Of a stretch of DNA of 64,000 nt, positions 26,473 to 35,488 are shown piece by piece. Source of the DNA: Nitrospira sp. (GTDB lineage: Bacteria > Nitrospirota > Nitrospiria > Nitrospirales > Nitrospiraceae); the NCBI GenBank assembly GCA_024760545.1, contig CP060501.1, positions 2,744,036 to 2,808,035 on the forward strand, in the 5' to 3' direction. The notes beneath the pieces were generated by a model that saw only the letters and a program-made list of their open reading frames with translations, ran no database searches and was not told the origin of the DNA. The position numbers and the translations under genes were made by a program. Within the stretch, counting starts at the first letter, position 1. The number at the start of each line of letters is the position of its first letter.

Positions 26473-27804
26473 TCATCTCATCCCCCGACCCGGCTCGAAG
26501 CCCGGCGGTAATTTTCTCTGGGCCTGCTCTTCTTCTGTCTCAATGCCCACGATCACGCGGTCTCCTTGGTGCAGCACACCGTCCGTAATCTCAGTGGAGA
26601 GTGAGTCGGCAATGCCGGTTGTGACGTCCACCTGGCGAGGCTGGTTATCCCCGTCGAGCGCCCACACCCGGGTGGCCTTCTTGTCGATCGGGACGTTCGG
26701 CATCCTGAACCGTAGCGCACTTGTCGGAACACGGAGGGGGTTCTCTTTCTGGGCTGTCACGATCGTGACGTTTGCCGTCATGCCGGGCTTGAGTTTCAGC
26801 TCGGGATTGGCCACCGTGATCACGACATCGTATGTGACCACGTTTTGAACGCTGATGGGCGCATTTCTCACTTGCGTGACGATTCCATCGAAAAACCGTT
26901 TGGGATATGCGTCCACTCGGAAGTTGGCCGGCTTGCCTTCAGTCACGCCACCGATGTCCGATTCACTGACGCTCGCATTCACCTGCATCTGGGTCAGGTC
27001 TTGGGCGATCACGAAGAGGATCGGTGTCTGAAACGCGGCAGCTAAGGTTTGGCCCACGTCCACGTTGCGCGACACCACAATGCCGTTCACCGGCGAATAG
27101 ATGGTGGTATAGCCGAGGTCCAGCTCCGCCGAGGCTAATGCCGCCTGAACCTGATCGAGCTGGGCCTGCAAGACGTCGACGTTGGCCGCCGCGTCCCGGT
27201 AGTTGGTTTCAGCGAGATCCACGTCCGCTTGGGAGACGAACGCCTGCGGACGCAGCGCTGCCATGCGATCGAATTCCCGCTTGCGCTGTGTCGCCGCCAC
27301 GTTGGCTTTGGCGAGGTTGCCCCTAGCGCTTTTCACCGCGGCGCGCGCTTGACTCAGGCGGGCCTTGAACGGCTTCTGATCGATCTGCGCCAGGATCTGT
27401 CCTTTCGAGACCTGAGAGTTGAAATCAGCCAAAAGTTGCGACACTTTGCCGGAAACTTGACTACCGACCTGCACGGAAACGACCGGGTTGATCGTACCGG
27501 TCGCGGTCACAATCGCAGTAATCGGTCCTCGATCGACCAAGGCTGTCTTGTACTGGATCGGAGGAGTTCCCCATGTCCACCAGAACCACATTCCCCCTCC
27601 GCCAATGAGCATGATCAACATGATGCCGATCAGCCAGGGCAGACGAGATCGCTTCGACCGCGCGGAGAACGGAGTAATTGCGGCCGGTAGTCTCTGCTCA
27701 GGCAATGCCTCGGAACGCCGATGTGTTGATGGAGGAGAGGTGTGGGGAGAAACGACTTCATTGACAGGAACCTGGCGAGTGGGTTCTTGGGGATCAGCGG
27801 TCAT
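26473..27804 (-). CDS. MacA/HlyD-type periplasmic adaptor
   Basis: 443 aa. An N-terminal cytoplasmic Pro-rich stretch, one TM helix (LPWLIGIMLIMLIGGGGMWF, about 55-74), then lipoyl halves (GTINPVVSVQVGSQVSGKVS and GYTTIYSPVNGIVVSRNVDV) flanking a coiled-coil hairpin (about 165-240). Beta-barrel and membrane-proximal domains follow. Adaptors of this group join an inner-membrane ABC or RND pump to an outer-membrane channel. It lies between the P2C-like ATPase gene (30 bases upstream) and the MacB-like permease; no outer-membrane factor is nearby. Confidence 0.92.
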   Translation of the reverse strand: MTADPQEPTRQVPVNEVVSPHTSPPSTHRRSEALPEQRLPAAITPFSARSKRSRLPWLIGIMLIMLIGGGGMWFWWTWGTPPIQYKTALVDRGPITAIVTATGTINPVVSVQVGSQVSGKVSQLLADFNSQVSKGQILAQIDQKPFKARLSQARAAVKSARGNLAKANVAATQRKREFDRMAALRPQAFVSQADVDLAETNYRDAAANVDVLQAQLDQVQAALASAELDLGYTTIYSPVNGIVVSRNVDVGQTLAAAFQTPILFVIAQDLTQMQVNASVSESDIGGVTEGKPANFRVDAYPKRFFDGIVTQVRNAPISVQNVVTYDVVITVANPELKLKPGMTANVTIVTAQKENPLRVPTSALRFRMPNVPIDKKATRVWALDGDNQPRQVDVTTGIADSLSTEITDGVLHQGDRVIVGIETEEEQAQRKLPPGFEPGRGMR

Positions 27805-27834
27805 GATGGGCTCGTGCCTGGGTCATTCCGGTTC

Positions 27835-30606
27835 TCATTCGCGATGGTGCCGGCTCACAATGATTTTTCGGCCCTCTTCAGCGAGCAGGAGTACGAGAGC
27901 CCCGAGTGCGAGTGGCCCGAAGATCCAGACAGGCACGGGGCTGGTTCCGAAGATCGCGTTGCCCCAGGGGCTATAGACGATGAATACCAGGACGACGAGT
28001 TCGATCGCGATTCCCCAGAGGAGCAATGGATTGGTGAACCAGCCGAGTCGAGCGAGCGACACTCGTTCTGAGCGGCAGGCGAACACGTTTGCCACCTGGG
28101 CGACGACGATGGCGGCGAAGGTGGTGGCGGTTGCCTGTTTGTAGAGCGGATCGGACCAATCGAGCGGCATGCCCCAGGTCCATCCCTGTGTCAGGAGCAA
28201 TAAGAAGAATGAACCCATGGCGATCCCTGCTTCGATCAGGCCCAAAAAGACATAGGCGCGCAGGAGGAGCGGAAGATTCATCAACCGTTCCGTGCGCGGG
28301 CGCGGCGGTCTTACCATCATGTCGGCGTCGGGATGTTCGGCACCCAGGGCCAAGGCTGGAACCATGTCGGTCCCTAGATCCACTGCGAGGATTTGCGGGA
28401 CCGTGAGGGCGAGTGGAATCCCGAACAAGCCGAACGCCAGATAAGGGACGACTTCAGGCACGTTGCTCGCCAGCACGTACGTGGAAAATTTGCGGATGTT
28501 GGCGTAGACGGCGCGCCCTTCTTCAATGGCGTTGACAATGGTTGCAAAGTTGTCGTCGAGTAATATCATGTCCGCCGTTTCTTTCGCCACGTCGCTTCCG
28601 GCGATGCCCATCGCAATACCGATATCGGCTTTCTTGATGGCCGGCGCGTCGTTGACACCGTCGCCGGTGACTGCGACCACTTCGCCCATCTCTTTGAGTG
28701 TGGATACGATCCGCATCTTGTGCCGGGGTGCCATGCGCGCAAAGACCGGCTCTGGCTCACCGGGATTGGTGGGTGTGAGAAGCCGACGTAGCGCTTCGTC
28801 GCTCATTGTTTCGACTTGGTGCCCTTCGATGACGGGACAGTATCCGTCCAGCTCGTTGGGGGTCTCTTTCGGCGCCAGCCCGATCTGGCGAGCGATGGCC
28901 AAGGCCGTGAGCGGATGGTCGCCGGTGATCATGATGGCGCGGACGCCGGCTTGGCGGCAGCGCGCGATGGCTCCCGCTACCTCGTGGCGCGGAGGGTCTA
29001 TCATGGCTACCAGCCCGAGGAAGGTCAGGTTCTGTTCCACCTGCTCGATGTCCAGCTTCTCGATACCCTGCTCAATGTCACGCATGGCCACAGCGAGGAC
29101 TCGATAGGCTTGGTGTGCAAAAGTACGGCTTTGCGCCATAATTCGCTGGCGGTCTTCTTGACTCATCGGCGAGCGAACACCCTGGTGGCGTATCTGATGG
29201 CAAAGGGGCATCAGCGATTCCGGTGCTCCCTTCACGAAAGCCACGAGTTGGCCCTCACGCCAATGGAGGGTGGTCATGCGCTTGCGGTCCGCGTCAAACG
29301 GGAGCTCGCCCATCCGGGGCAACGGGTCATGGTGGAGAAGTCCGTGACCCAGTGCAAATTCGACCAGGGCCACTTCCGTCGGATCCCCTGTAACGAGGGG
29401 ACGGCCGCCGGTTATCCGCACGCGCTTGGCATTGTGGCAGTGGATGATCGCGTCGAAAAGCGGCGCATACTCCTCGGCCTCAATTGCACTGGTCACGCGT
29501 CCGGCAATCACCAAACAGCTTTCCTGCACCTCGATTTCGAGATGGTCCATATAGAAACGAGCCACGCGCATCCGGTTCTCAGTCAACGTTCCCGTCTTAT
29601 CCGTACAGATAACGGTAGTGCAGCCCAAGGTTTCCACGGATGTCAGCTGCTTAACGAGGGCGTGGCGTTTGGCCATGCGTTGGCTGCCCAGGGCCAAGGC
29701 CAGCGTCACCGTGGGGAGCAGTCCTTCCGGCACGTTTGCCACAATGATGCCGATCCCAAAGATTGCGCTGATCCAGAAACCCAAGCCCATGGAGATGCCG
29801 ATGGCGAAAAAGGTTCCACCCATCGCGAGCGACAGCAGCGCGACCACGTGGGTGACCTTCACGATTTCATTTTGCAGAGGGCTGAGGCCTGTCTCCACTC
29901 CCGTGGAGAGGCGGGCGATCTTGCCGAATTCCGTCTGCATGCCCGTGGCGAACACCACCGCCCGACCTCTTCCGGAGAGCACAGGAGTACCGGCGAAGAC
30001 GAGATTGGGAATGTCCAGGAGATGTCCATCGGCCATCGGCTCCGCTGTTCGCCGTTTCGGTCGGGATTCACCCGTGAGAGAGGAAACGTCGACCCGCATG
30101 TCGATCGCTTCGATGAGCCGGGCGTCGGCAGGGATTTGTTCTCCCTCCTCAATCAGAAGCACGTCACCCGGTACGATCTCGCCCCGTGACACGTCATTTG
30201 GTTGGTTGCTTCGCAGCACCCACGCTCTGGCAGGGAGGAGGCGATGGAGGGCATGTACCGCACGTTCCGCTTTGTATTCCTGAAAGAAGGCAAAGATGGC
30301 GTTGATGACGATCACACCGAGGATCGCCCAGCCGAGCGTGGCCATCCCTTCGCCGGGCTTCATGAATTCTGCCGTGAACGCGAGGGCAGCGGCGATCCAG
30401 AGTAAAATGGCCAGGAAGTGGGTGAACTGGTGGAGGAATCCCCGAATCAATGAATAGTGTCCGGGCTCGACAAGAACATTCGGTCCGTAGTGAGCGAGAC
30501 GCCGTTGAGCTTCAGCGGAGGATAGCCCGCCTCTGCCGACCTCCAGCCTCTTCAGCACCTCATCGATCGGAAGCCGGTGAATGTCGTGGTGGCTTACGTC
30601 AGGCAC
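27835..30606 (-). CDS. P2C-like (Na+/K+-ATPase-type) cation P-type ATPase
   Basis: About 923 aa from GTG 30606, chosen because GAGGTG lies just upstream, the start overlaps the USP stop (GTGCCTGA), and the N-terminus then matches other P2 pumps (HRLPIDEVLKRLEVG). In-frame ATGs upstream would overlap the USP gene by 40 bases or more. Motifs: SSLTGESRPKRR, M4 PEGLLPTVTLALALG, CTDKTGTLTENRM with the phosphorylated Asp, GDGVNDAPAIKKADIGIAMG, and DLGTDMVPALALGAE in M6. PEGLLPTVT with DLGTDMVPA closely matches the Na,K/H,K-ATPase alpha subunit. Bacterial relatives usually lack a beta subunit, and none is seen here. Confidence 0.9.
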   Translation of the reverse strand: MPDVSHHDIHRLPIDEVLKRLEVGRGGLSSAEAQRRLAHYGPNVLVEPGHYSLIRGFLHQFTHFLAILLWIAAALAFTAEFMKPGEGMATLGWAILGVIVINAIFAFFQEYKAERAVHALHRLLPARAWVLRSNQPNDVSRGEIVPGDVLLIEEGEQIPADARLIEAIDMRVDVSSLTGESRPKRRTAEPMADGHLLDIPNLVFAGTPVLSGRGRAVVFATGMQTEFGKIARLSTGVETGLSPLQNEIVKVTHVVALLSLAMGGTFFAIGISMGLGFWISAIFGIGIIVANVPEGLLPTVTLALALGSQRMAKRHALVKQLTSVETLGCTTVICTDKTGTLTENRMRVARFYMDHLEIEVQESCLVIAGRVTSAIEAEEYAPLFDAIIHCHNAKRVRITGGRPLVTGDPTEVALVEFALGHGLLHHDPLPRMGELPFDADRKRMTTLHWREGQLVAFVKGAPESLMPLCHQIRHQGVRSPMSQEDRQRIMAQSRTFAHQAYRVLAVAMRDIEQGIEKLDIEQVEQNLTFLGLVAMIDPPRHEVAGAIARCRQAGVRAIMITGDHPLTALAIARQIGLAPKETPNELDGYCPVIEGHQVETMSDEALRRLLTPTNPGEPEPVFARMAPRHKMRIVSTLKEMGEVVAVTGDGVNDAPAIKKADIGIAMGIAGSDVAKETADMILLDDNFATIVNAIEEGRAVYANIRKFSTYVLASNVPEVVPYLAFGLFGIPLALTVPQILAVDLGTDMVPALALGAEHPDADMMVRPPRPRTERLMNLPLLLRAYVFLGLIEAGIAMGSFFLLLLTQGWTWGMPLDWSDPLYKQATATTFAAIVVAQVANVFACRSERVSLARLGWFTNPLLLWGIAIELVVLVFIVYSPWGNAIFGTSPVPVWIFGPLALGALVLLLAEEGRKIIVSRHHRE

Positions 30607-31504
30607 CCACACCTCGTACGATGAGGACCGAACAGGGGGCATGTCTGAGCAGGCTTTCGGACACGCTGCCGAGATGCAGCCGTTCACTCCTGGTCAAGTT
30701 GCGAGCCCCGATCACCAGTATTTCATCACGCTTGGCTTGGACGTGTGTGACGATGGTCTCGATGACGTGGTTCATCCGGACCTGCGTTTCCACCCCAAAG
30801 CCGTCTTTGATGAAGTCGTCCCGCATGCTGTTGACGAAAGCGGTTGCCCGGTCCATGACCGGTTTGGTCAACTCGGCCAATTGCGACTCGGATAAGTACT
30901 CTGCTGCGAAGTCCGTGACGGGACTTTCAACTGACGTCAGGATCGTGACGATGGCGGATTGGGGAAGAATGCGGGACCGAAGAAACTTGGCCGCTGCCCG
31001 CGAGGGTTTGGAGTCATCGACCGCGAGGGCAACACGGAGCAGTGTGGATAGAGGCTGTTTCACGACGAGAACTGAACAAGCAGCAGCCGATGCCACTTGC
31101 CGGGAGACGCTCCCCAGCAAGAATCCTTGAATGTCGCTCAGGCCGCGCGATCCCATGATGATCAGACCCACCTTCAAGCGTCGCGCTTGTCTGACGATCG
31201 TGGTTGCGAGAGGGCCATGGGCCAAGAGGGTCTGGAGTTCGGTGCGGGAGGCCGTTTTGGCCTGGCCAAGAGCCAACCGGGCTGATTGTTCTGCTTGCCG
31301 AAGAAGCATGCCACCGGCCTTTTCCATGGCGGCCAGTGCACGGCGCTCGCCGAGAGCATTCCGGCCGGTGAGCGCGTGAAGTGCGGGTTTGTCGACGACA
31401 TGAAGTAACGTGACCTGTTCAGGCGCACAGCTGGCAAAGGCCTCGAGCGCTTGGATCCCCCATTGTGAGTGCTCAGACCCATCGACCGCACATAAGATCC
31501 GCAT
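30599..31504 (-). CDS. Tandem universal stress protein (two UspA domains)
   Basis: 301 aa. Two UspA folds: residues 1-145 (MRILCAVDGSEHSQWGIQAL; ATP loop MGSRGLSDIQGFLLGSVSRQ) and about 155-300 (RVALAVDDSKPSRAAAKFL; IGARNLTRSERLHLGSVSES). The first domain keeps the G-x2-G-x9-G-S/T nucleotide loop; in the second the G-x2-G becomes GARN, so it may be non-binding. ATG 31504 follows AAAGGAACCCAC. It heads a - strand operon that goes on to the P2C-like ATPase. It is divergent from the CBS genes. Confidence 0.92.
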   Translation of the reverse strand: MRILCAVDGSEHSQWGIQALEAFASCAPEQVTLLHVVDKPALHALTGRNALGERRALAAMEKAGGMLLRQAEQSARLALGQAKTASRTELQTLLAHGPLATTIVRQARRLKVGLIIMGSRGLSDIQGFLLGSVSRQVASAAACSVLVVKQPLSTLLRVALAVDDSKPSRAAAKFLRSRILPQSAIVTILTSVESPVTDFAAEYLSESQLAELTKPVMDRATAFVNSMRDDFIKDGFGVETQVRMNHVIETIVTHVQAKRDEILVIGARNLTRSERLHLGSVSESLLRHAPCSVLIVRGVGA

Positions 31505-31934
31505 GTGGGTTCCTTTTCTCGATGATGGCCATCGTGGAGAAAAATCGTTTCGGGTATTAGACCTGCATTGGATGTGCCTGTGGAATACGGAGAGGCGGAA
31601 GAAGAGTCGTTCATCTTCCGAGGAGTTATAAATGAAATCGGTGCTGTCATGCTGCGAGAAGTTGTAGCGTTTTGCGGCAGAGTAGGTTCTGGGCTGTGGT
31701 GAATCGCGTCACTCTAAACGGATTCGGATACTAAGGTACGTTCAGAGCCTGGTGAGCTGGCGGATCGATAGGGTCATCAAGCAGGTCAGGTGCAGCAGCT
31801 CAAAGAGTCAAGGTTGAGTCCGGTAAGCAGAAAGTCGTCTATTTCCGCTGGAAAGAGGATCCGAGTTCCGTTGTTCAGTTTGTCGGCGACTAGTGCTCGT
31901 GAAACATGCCGGCGACTGCTGAGAGGAGGGGCAG
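31505..31934. other. 430-base divergent regulatory region
   Basis: Lies between the divergent USP and CBS genes and should carry both promoters. CGGCGACT occurs twice near the CBS end (about 31886 and 31911). I see no ORF, convincing promoter hexamers or large hairpin. Confidence 0.4.
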
Positions 31935-32375
31935 ATGAGAAAGAGCAAGAAGGCCGGAGTGGCCAAGGTCAAAGGCTTTGATTCCATGACCGTCAGCCAA
32001 GTGATGGAGAACGAAGTACAATGTGTTCATCCGAGGACAAAGGGCGACGTGATTGCTTCCCTTATGATCGAAGGGTTTGGGGCTGTCCCTGTCGTGGAGA
32101 ATGGTCGCAAATTGGCCGGCATTGTCAGCGAACACGATTTGCTCGCAGCCGTCGACGACGGGTATCAGCTCGGTGCCGTCGCGGCAAAAGATGTCATGAC
32201 GGCCAACCCTTATTCTGTCAGGCCTGAAACGACGCTTGGAACGTTGGTTCACGTGCTGCGCGCAAGCGATCTGGTCCGCGTCCCCGTGGTGGACGCCAAA
32301 GATAAATTGATCGGCATTATCGCGAGACGCGATGTCTTGCGAACCTATCTCGCAACCGGCGGCAAACGAGGTTAG
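31935..32375 (+). CDS. CBS-pair protein, copy 1
   Basis: 146 aa: a basic N-terminus (MRKSKKAGVAKVKG) and one Bateman module of two CBS domains (VASLMIEGFGAVPVVENGRK-like first half; TLVHVLRASDLVRVPVVDAK second half, closing GIIARRDVLRTY). ATG 31935 follows GAGAGGAGGGGCAG. It likely binds an adenine nucleotide; no attached enzyme. It is followed 10 bases later by a second CBS-pair gene of the same design. Confidence 0.9.
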   Translation: MRKSKKAGVAKVKGFDSMTVSQVMENEVQCVHPRTKGDVIASLMIEGFGAVPVVENGRKLAGIVSEHDLLAAVDDGYQLGAVAAKDVMTANPYSVRPETTLGTLVHVLRASDLVRVPVVDAKDKLIGIIARRDVLRTYLATGGKRG

Positions 32376-32385
32376 TGAGGAACCT

Positions 32386-32820
32386 ATGAGACAAACCGAA
32401 TTCTTCATGAAAGGCTGTGATCCGAGGACCTTGACCGTCGAACAATTGATGCAGGATGCCGTCACCCGATGCACGACGCGCACCGATGCGTCGACCGTCG
32501 CTTACCTGATGACGCACCGAAATTTCGGAAGTCTTCCGGTCGTGGAGGAAGACGGCACGTTGGTCGGGATCGTGACTGAATACGATCTGTTGCAGACCTT
32601 GATCGACGGGCGTGATCTTCGGAAAATTCTGGTCACTGAAATCATGTCGGCTCGGCCCGTGACCGTGACCGAAGATCAAACACTCGCCCAAGTGGCTGAT
32701 CTGTTCCAGGATCGTTATTTGACTCGCGTGCCGGTCGTGCGGAATAACAAGCTGGTGGGGATTCTTGCCCGACGAGATTTGTTGTTCGGCTATATGAAGG
32801 CGTCGCAATATTGGTCGTAA
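32386..32820 (+). CDS. CBS-pair protein, copy 2
   Basis: About 144 aa from ATG 32386 (GTGAGGAACCT upstream); the frame from 32332 overlaps the preceding gene. Two CBS domains (TVAYLMTHRNFGSLPVVEED; VADLFQDRYLTRVPVVRNNK, closing GILARRDLLFGY). It shares the C-terminal repeat design with the gene at 31935, so the pair is probably a tandem duplication and the products may form a heterodimer. Confidence 0.9.
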   Translation: MRQTEFFMKGCDPRTLTVEQLMQDAVTRCTTRTDASTVAYLMTHRNFGSLPVVEEDGTLVGIVTEYDLLQTLIDGRDLRKILVTEIMSARPVTVTEDQTLAQVADLFQDRYLTRVPVVRNNKLVGILARRDLLFGYMKASQYWS

Positions 32821-32915
32821 CAGATTGTTGAAAAAGTCCGCCACCGGCGCGCTCGAGTCGTCCAGAGCCTGCATCTACCACGGGGAAGACCCTGCGGCCT
32901 TGCCGGAGGAACGTT

Positions 32916-33782
32916 TTGAACAGTCCGTGGGAGTTCTTGTTATTGGTCGCACGCGCTTTCGTTATGTCCACTGCGGTGCCGTGGTTGGTGAGAGATATCC
33001 TGCTTGTCATTCTCGTTCTCGTTCCCACTATTTCTCGCTCGCAGGCGATGACAAAACCGCCTGGCCTCTGCGGTATCAACTATCCCAGCGATAGGACTGT
33101 GCAGTGGGAATGTCGGAAGCTCCGCACCGGCGAATCGCTGGAAAAGCTGTTCGGCGAACTGTGGATCGGCGTGGCTCGCTTTAATCGAATCGACCGGCGC
33201 CATGTGCATGCGGGGGTGTCCATCAAAGTTCCGAAGAACATGAAAGACCTCGTGGACTTTCAGCCGATGCCATTCTTCTATCCGCCTGCGGAACCGGAGG
33301 AACAGTTCATACTGATCGATCTGTCCGAGCAGTTTCTCGGCGCCTATGAATATGGTGCGCTTCGTTTTGCCGTCCCGATTGCCTCCGGGGAAGCACGAAA
33401 GCCGACGCCGGTTGGAGAGTTTCGCCTGACGGCGGCTCATCGTTCGCATCAATCCTGCCTCTATACGATCGAGGGCACCGACAGACCCTATCCCATGAAC
33501 TACGCCCTCCGGTTTTTTGTCAATCGCGAAGGCGTCTCTTACTGGATTCACGGTCGAGACCTGCCGGGCTATCCCGCATCCCACGGCTGTATCGGCCTCT
33601 ATGACGAACCGATGCAAAAAGCGCATTACGGCATTCCCGAGGATCCTGAGCTGAACGACGCGAAACGACTGTTCGAGTGGGTTCTTGACAAGGAGATACC
33701 CGACAATCGCGTGACCTCTCTTCCCCGCGGCCCGAGGGTCCACATCATCGGCCAGGCGCCGCATACGATAAAGATAAACTAG
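32916..33782 (+). CDS. L,D-transpeptidase (YkuD/ErfK family)
   Basis: 288 aa from TTG 32916, supported by GGAGGA five bases upstream; ATG 32964 is an alternative that gives a more compact signal peptide (WLVRDILLVILVLVP). Residues about 65-105 look like a LysM-type or linker region (GESLEKLFGELWIGVARFNR). The catalytic domain (about 130-260) carries ISYWIHGRDLPGYPASHGCI-type residues: HGRDLPG, then SHGCI with the nucleophile Cys. In most YkuD proteins an Arg follows HGCI; here it is Gly. Likely periplasmic, making or anchoring 3-3 peptidoglycan crosslinks. Confidence 0.88.
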   Translation: MNSPWEFLLLVARAFVMSTAVPWLVRDILLVILVLVPTISRSQAMTKPPGLCGINYPSDRTVQWECRKLRTGESLEKLFGELWIGVARFNRIDRRHVHAGVSIKVPKNMKDLVDFQPMPFFYPPAEPEEQFILIDLSEQFLGAYEYGALRFAVPIASGEARKPTPVGEFRLTAAHRSHQSCLYTIEGTDRPYPMNYALRFFVNREGVSYWIHGRDLPGYPASHGCIGLYDEPMQKAHYGIPEDPELNDAKRLFEWVLDKEIPDNRVTSLPRGPRVHIIGQAPHTIKIN

Positions 33783-34015
33783 AGTCTAGAACGCGATTCG
33801 CCTCCCACTACATAAGTTGTTTTTTACTCCACTCCGCTCGTAGATGAGAAACGCGTAGCCACCGTATGAAGTGGATTTCTCTTTCCATCCATATGTCATC
33901 CCTATGGAAGAGTGTCGATCACAGTCTCGGGCGGATAGAAGAACGGTAATTTGCCGGCCGTTACGGAAGAGGTGGAGCTAAGACGTCATGATCGAGCAAA
34001 GCGGGAGGGGGAACT

Positions 34016-34327
34016 TCAAATGATAATTTCACAAGGTTGAAGAAAGACTTTCAACGGGATTTCGCGTTCCTGATGCCCTTGGACATGTTGGGCACGAATC
34101 GCCTTGAGAGCTGGCAATAGCTTTGGCAGAAACGCGGATTCATGGCCGAGCGCGAGCATGAACAGCGTATTGGTGCCGTGAATGGTGTCGGAGCTAAGCA
34201 CGGTGCCGGTCACGCCGCTCCCTCCCACGCCTGAGATCATTGTGAATCCCTTAAGCCCCAGTTCCTTAAATGGGGTGACGATCTCTTCTTCCAATTTCTT
34301 TCCACAGACGATGAGAAGCATCTTCAT
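34016..34327 (-). CDS. PII-like small regulatory protein
   Basis: 103 aa with the beta-alpha-beta ferredoxin-like order of PII proteins: MLLIVCGKKLEEEIVTPFKE, GFTMISGVGGSG, then a T-loop-like insert (TGTVLSSDTIHGTNTLFMLA) and LKVFLQPCEI at the end. It lacks the canonical Tyr-51 uridylylation loop and B-loop signatures of GlnB/GlnK, so it belongs with PII-like proteins often linked to transport. No transporter gene is adjacent. Stand-alone between two intergenic gaps. Confidence 0.7.
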   Translation of the reverse strand: MKMLLIVCGKKLEEEIVTPFKELGLKGFTMISGVGGSGVTGTVLSSDTIHGTNTLFMLALGHESAFLPKLLPALKAIRAQHVQGHQEREIPLKVFLQPCEIII

Positions 34328-34520
34328 GATGATCCGCTTGGACGTTGTTCTGTTGTCGGGGCAATCGCTACTTCAGGCTCCCACAGCCTTTGCAATCCAT
34401 AAAGAAACGCGAGGTTGTGCTCCGAACATATCCAGACGGGGTATGACCGCAGAGACTATGGGTTAAATTCCCTGAATCGCGAACCGATTACCGCCGGCAT
34501 TATATTGAGCGTTACAAAGC

Positions 34521-34838
34521 CTACTCGGAGACTCGCTGAATCGTCGAGGCATATCCATCCTCGGAAACATAAACTTTAACCTGGTCTCCGATCGCCACGC
34601 GGTCCATCTTGGTTTGATCGTCTACGCGGACACGTGTGGTTTCGCCGCCGCTGTCCTTGATGGACACATACTTCGCCCCGATGTCATGGACTCTGCCGGT
34701 GACCGAATCCTGTTTGATTCGTTCTCCCAATGTCGGTGACGCTGCGCGCCGCTCGGACGCCGTCTGGCTGCACCCGAGTGCCCCGGCAGAGAACGCCACC
34801 GTCGCCACGATCGCAATGTGTAACAGCGTGATGCCCAT
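34521..34838 (-). CDS. Small exported protein, possible lipoprotein
   Basis: 105 aa. The hydrophobic leader ends at GALGCSQT, close to a lipobox though position -3 is Ala. The mature part (GRVHDIGAKYVSIKDSGGET, then VAIGDQVKVYVSEDG) reads like a small beta-barrel that could bind a ligand. ATG 34838 follows GGAGGAGGTGCATT, a strong ribosome site. Function unknown. Confidence 0.75.
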   Translation of the reverse strand: MGITLLHIAIVATVAFSAGALGCSQTASERRAASPTLGERIKQDSVTGRVHDIGAKYVSIKDSGGETTRVRVDDQTKMDRVAIGDQVKVYVSEDGYASTIQRVSE

Positions 34839-35104
34839 AATGCACCTCCTCCAATGTTCTTCACTGATTCTAGTTGGGTGGAGGATAGTTCCATGCTGGG
34901 AATCACCCTAGCCGCAGCCCGACCTAAACGTGCGCGAAGCGCTGTACCTTCCGAGGCGCATGCCCCTTCGGCTTTGGTAGGAGCAATGTCCGAATAAGAA
35001 ATCGCAGCGCCGAGCGAAACTGCTTTCGCGCGCTCCAAGAATCAGGCCGTGAGCACCAATACGGCATACGAGGAGATCCTCATATCCAGTCTGCTTCACG
35101 CACA

Positions 35105-35125
35105 ACGATAAAAACAACTTATCGT
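35105..35125. other. Hairpin / inverted repeat upstream of small secreted protein and catalase
   Basis: ACGATAA (35105-35111) and TTATCGT (35119-35125) form a perfect 7-bp inverted repeat around AAACAAC. It lies just before a possible promoter at 35144, so it could be an operator. The rest of the 390-base gap (34839-35228) shows no supported ORF. Confidence 0.35.
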
Positions 35126-35143
35126 ATCGTCATGCACTATCAA

Positions 35144-35173
35144 TTGGACTGATTCCTTTGCGGAAGTTATCTT
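35144..35173 (+). promoter_or_regulatory. Possible sigma70-type promoter for 35229 gene and catalase
   Basis: TTGGAC (35144-35149), 18 bases, TATCTT (35168-35173), 55 bases before the start codon. The same -10 hexamer and spacing appear before the rubrerythrin gene. Confidence 0.35.
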
Positions 35174-35228
35174 GCACTCAAGCAAGCGGAATGATCCGCG
35201 ACAGAGAAGCAACCACAAGGAGGATATC

Positions 35229-35471
35229 ATGAGCATCAAGAGCATATTGACAGTGGGACTTATGTCGATGATGATCGCAACCGGTGTCATAACCGTGTCC
35301 GACAGTTTCGCCTCCGATGCGTATCGGGTGGATGTCATCGATGCACTTCATGCGACGGTCGCGCAGGAAGACAGCGTCAAGGCCGGAGTGGAGTGGACGA
35401 GGGTGGACGTGATCGAGAGGATCGGATCTCAAGGTGTTGCCTACCCCTACAGCCGACCGATGAGCCACTGA
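35229..35471 (+). CDS. Small secreted protein of unknown function
   Basis: 80 aa from ATG 35229, preceded by CAAGGAGGATATC. Signal peptide SILTVGLMSMMIATGVITVS with a likely cut after SFA. The mature peptide is only about 55 residues, acidic, with VDVIDALHATVAQEDSVKAG and WTRVDVIERIG. No family recognised. It is followed by a strong hairpin and then catalase. Confidence 0.7.
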   Translation: MSIKSILTVGLMSMMIATGVITVSDSFASDAYRVDVIDALHATVAQEDSVKAGVEWTRVDVIERIGSQGVAYPYSRPMSH

Positions 35472-35488
35472 TGCTTTGTCGAGACGAC

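Noticed and set aside
28816-30189. 457-codon + strand open frame
   Set aside because: It is entirely antisense to the P2C-like ATPase, with low-complexity His/Arg-rich translation and no ribosome site or family similarity.
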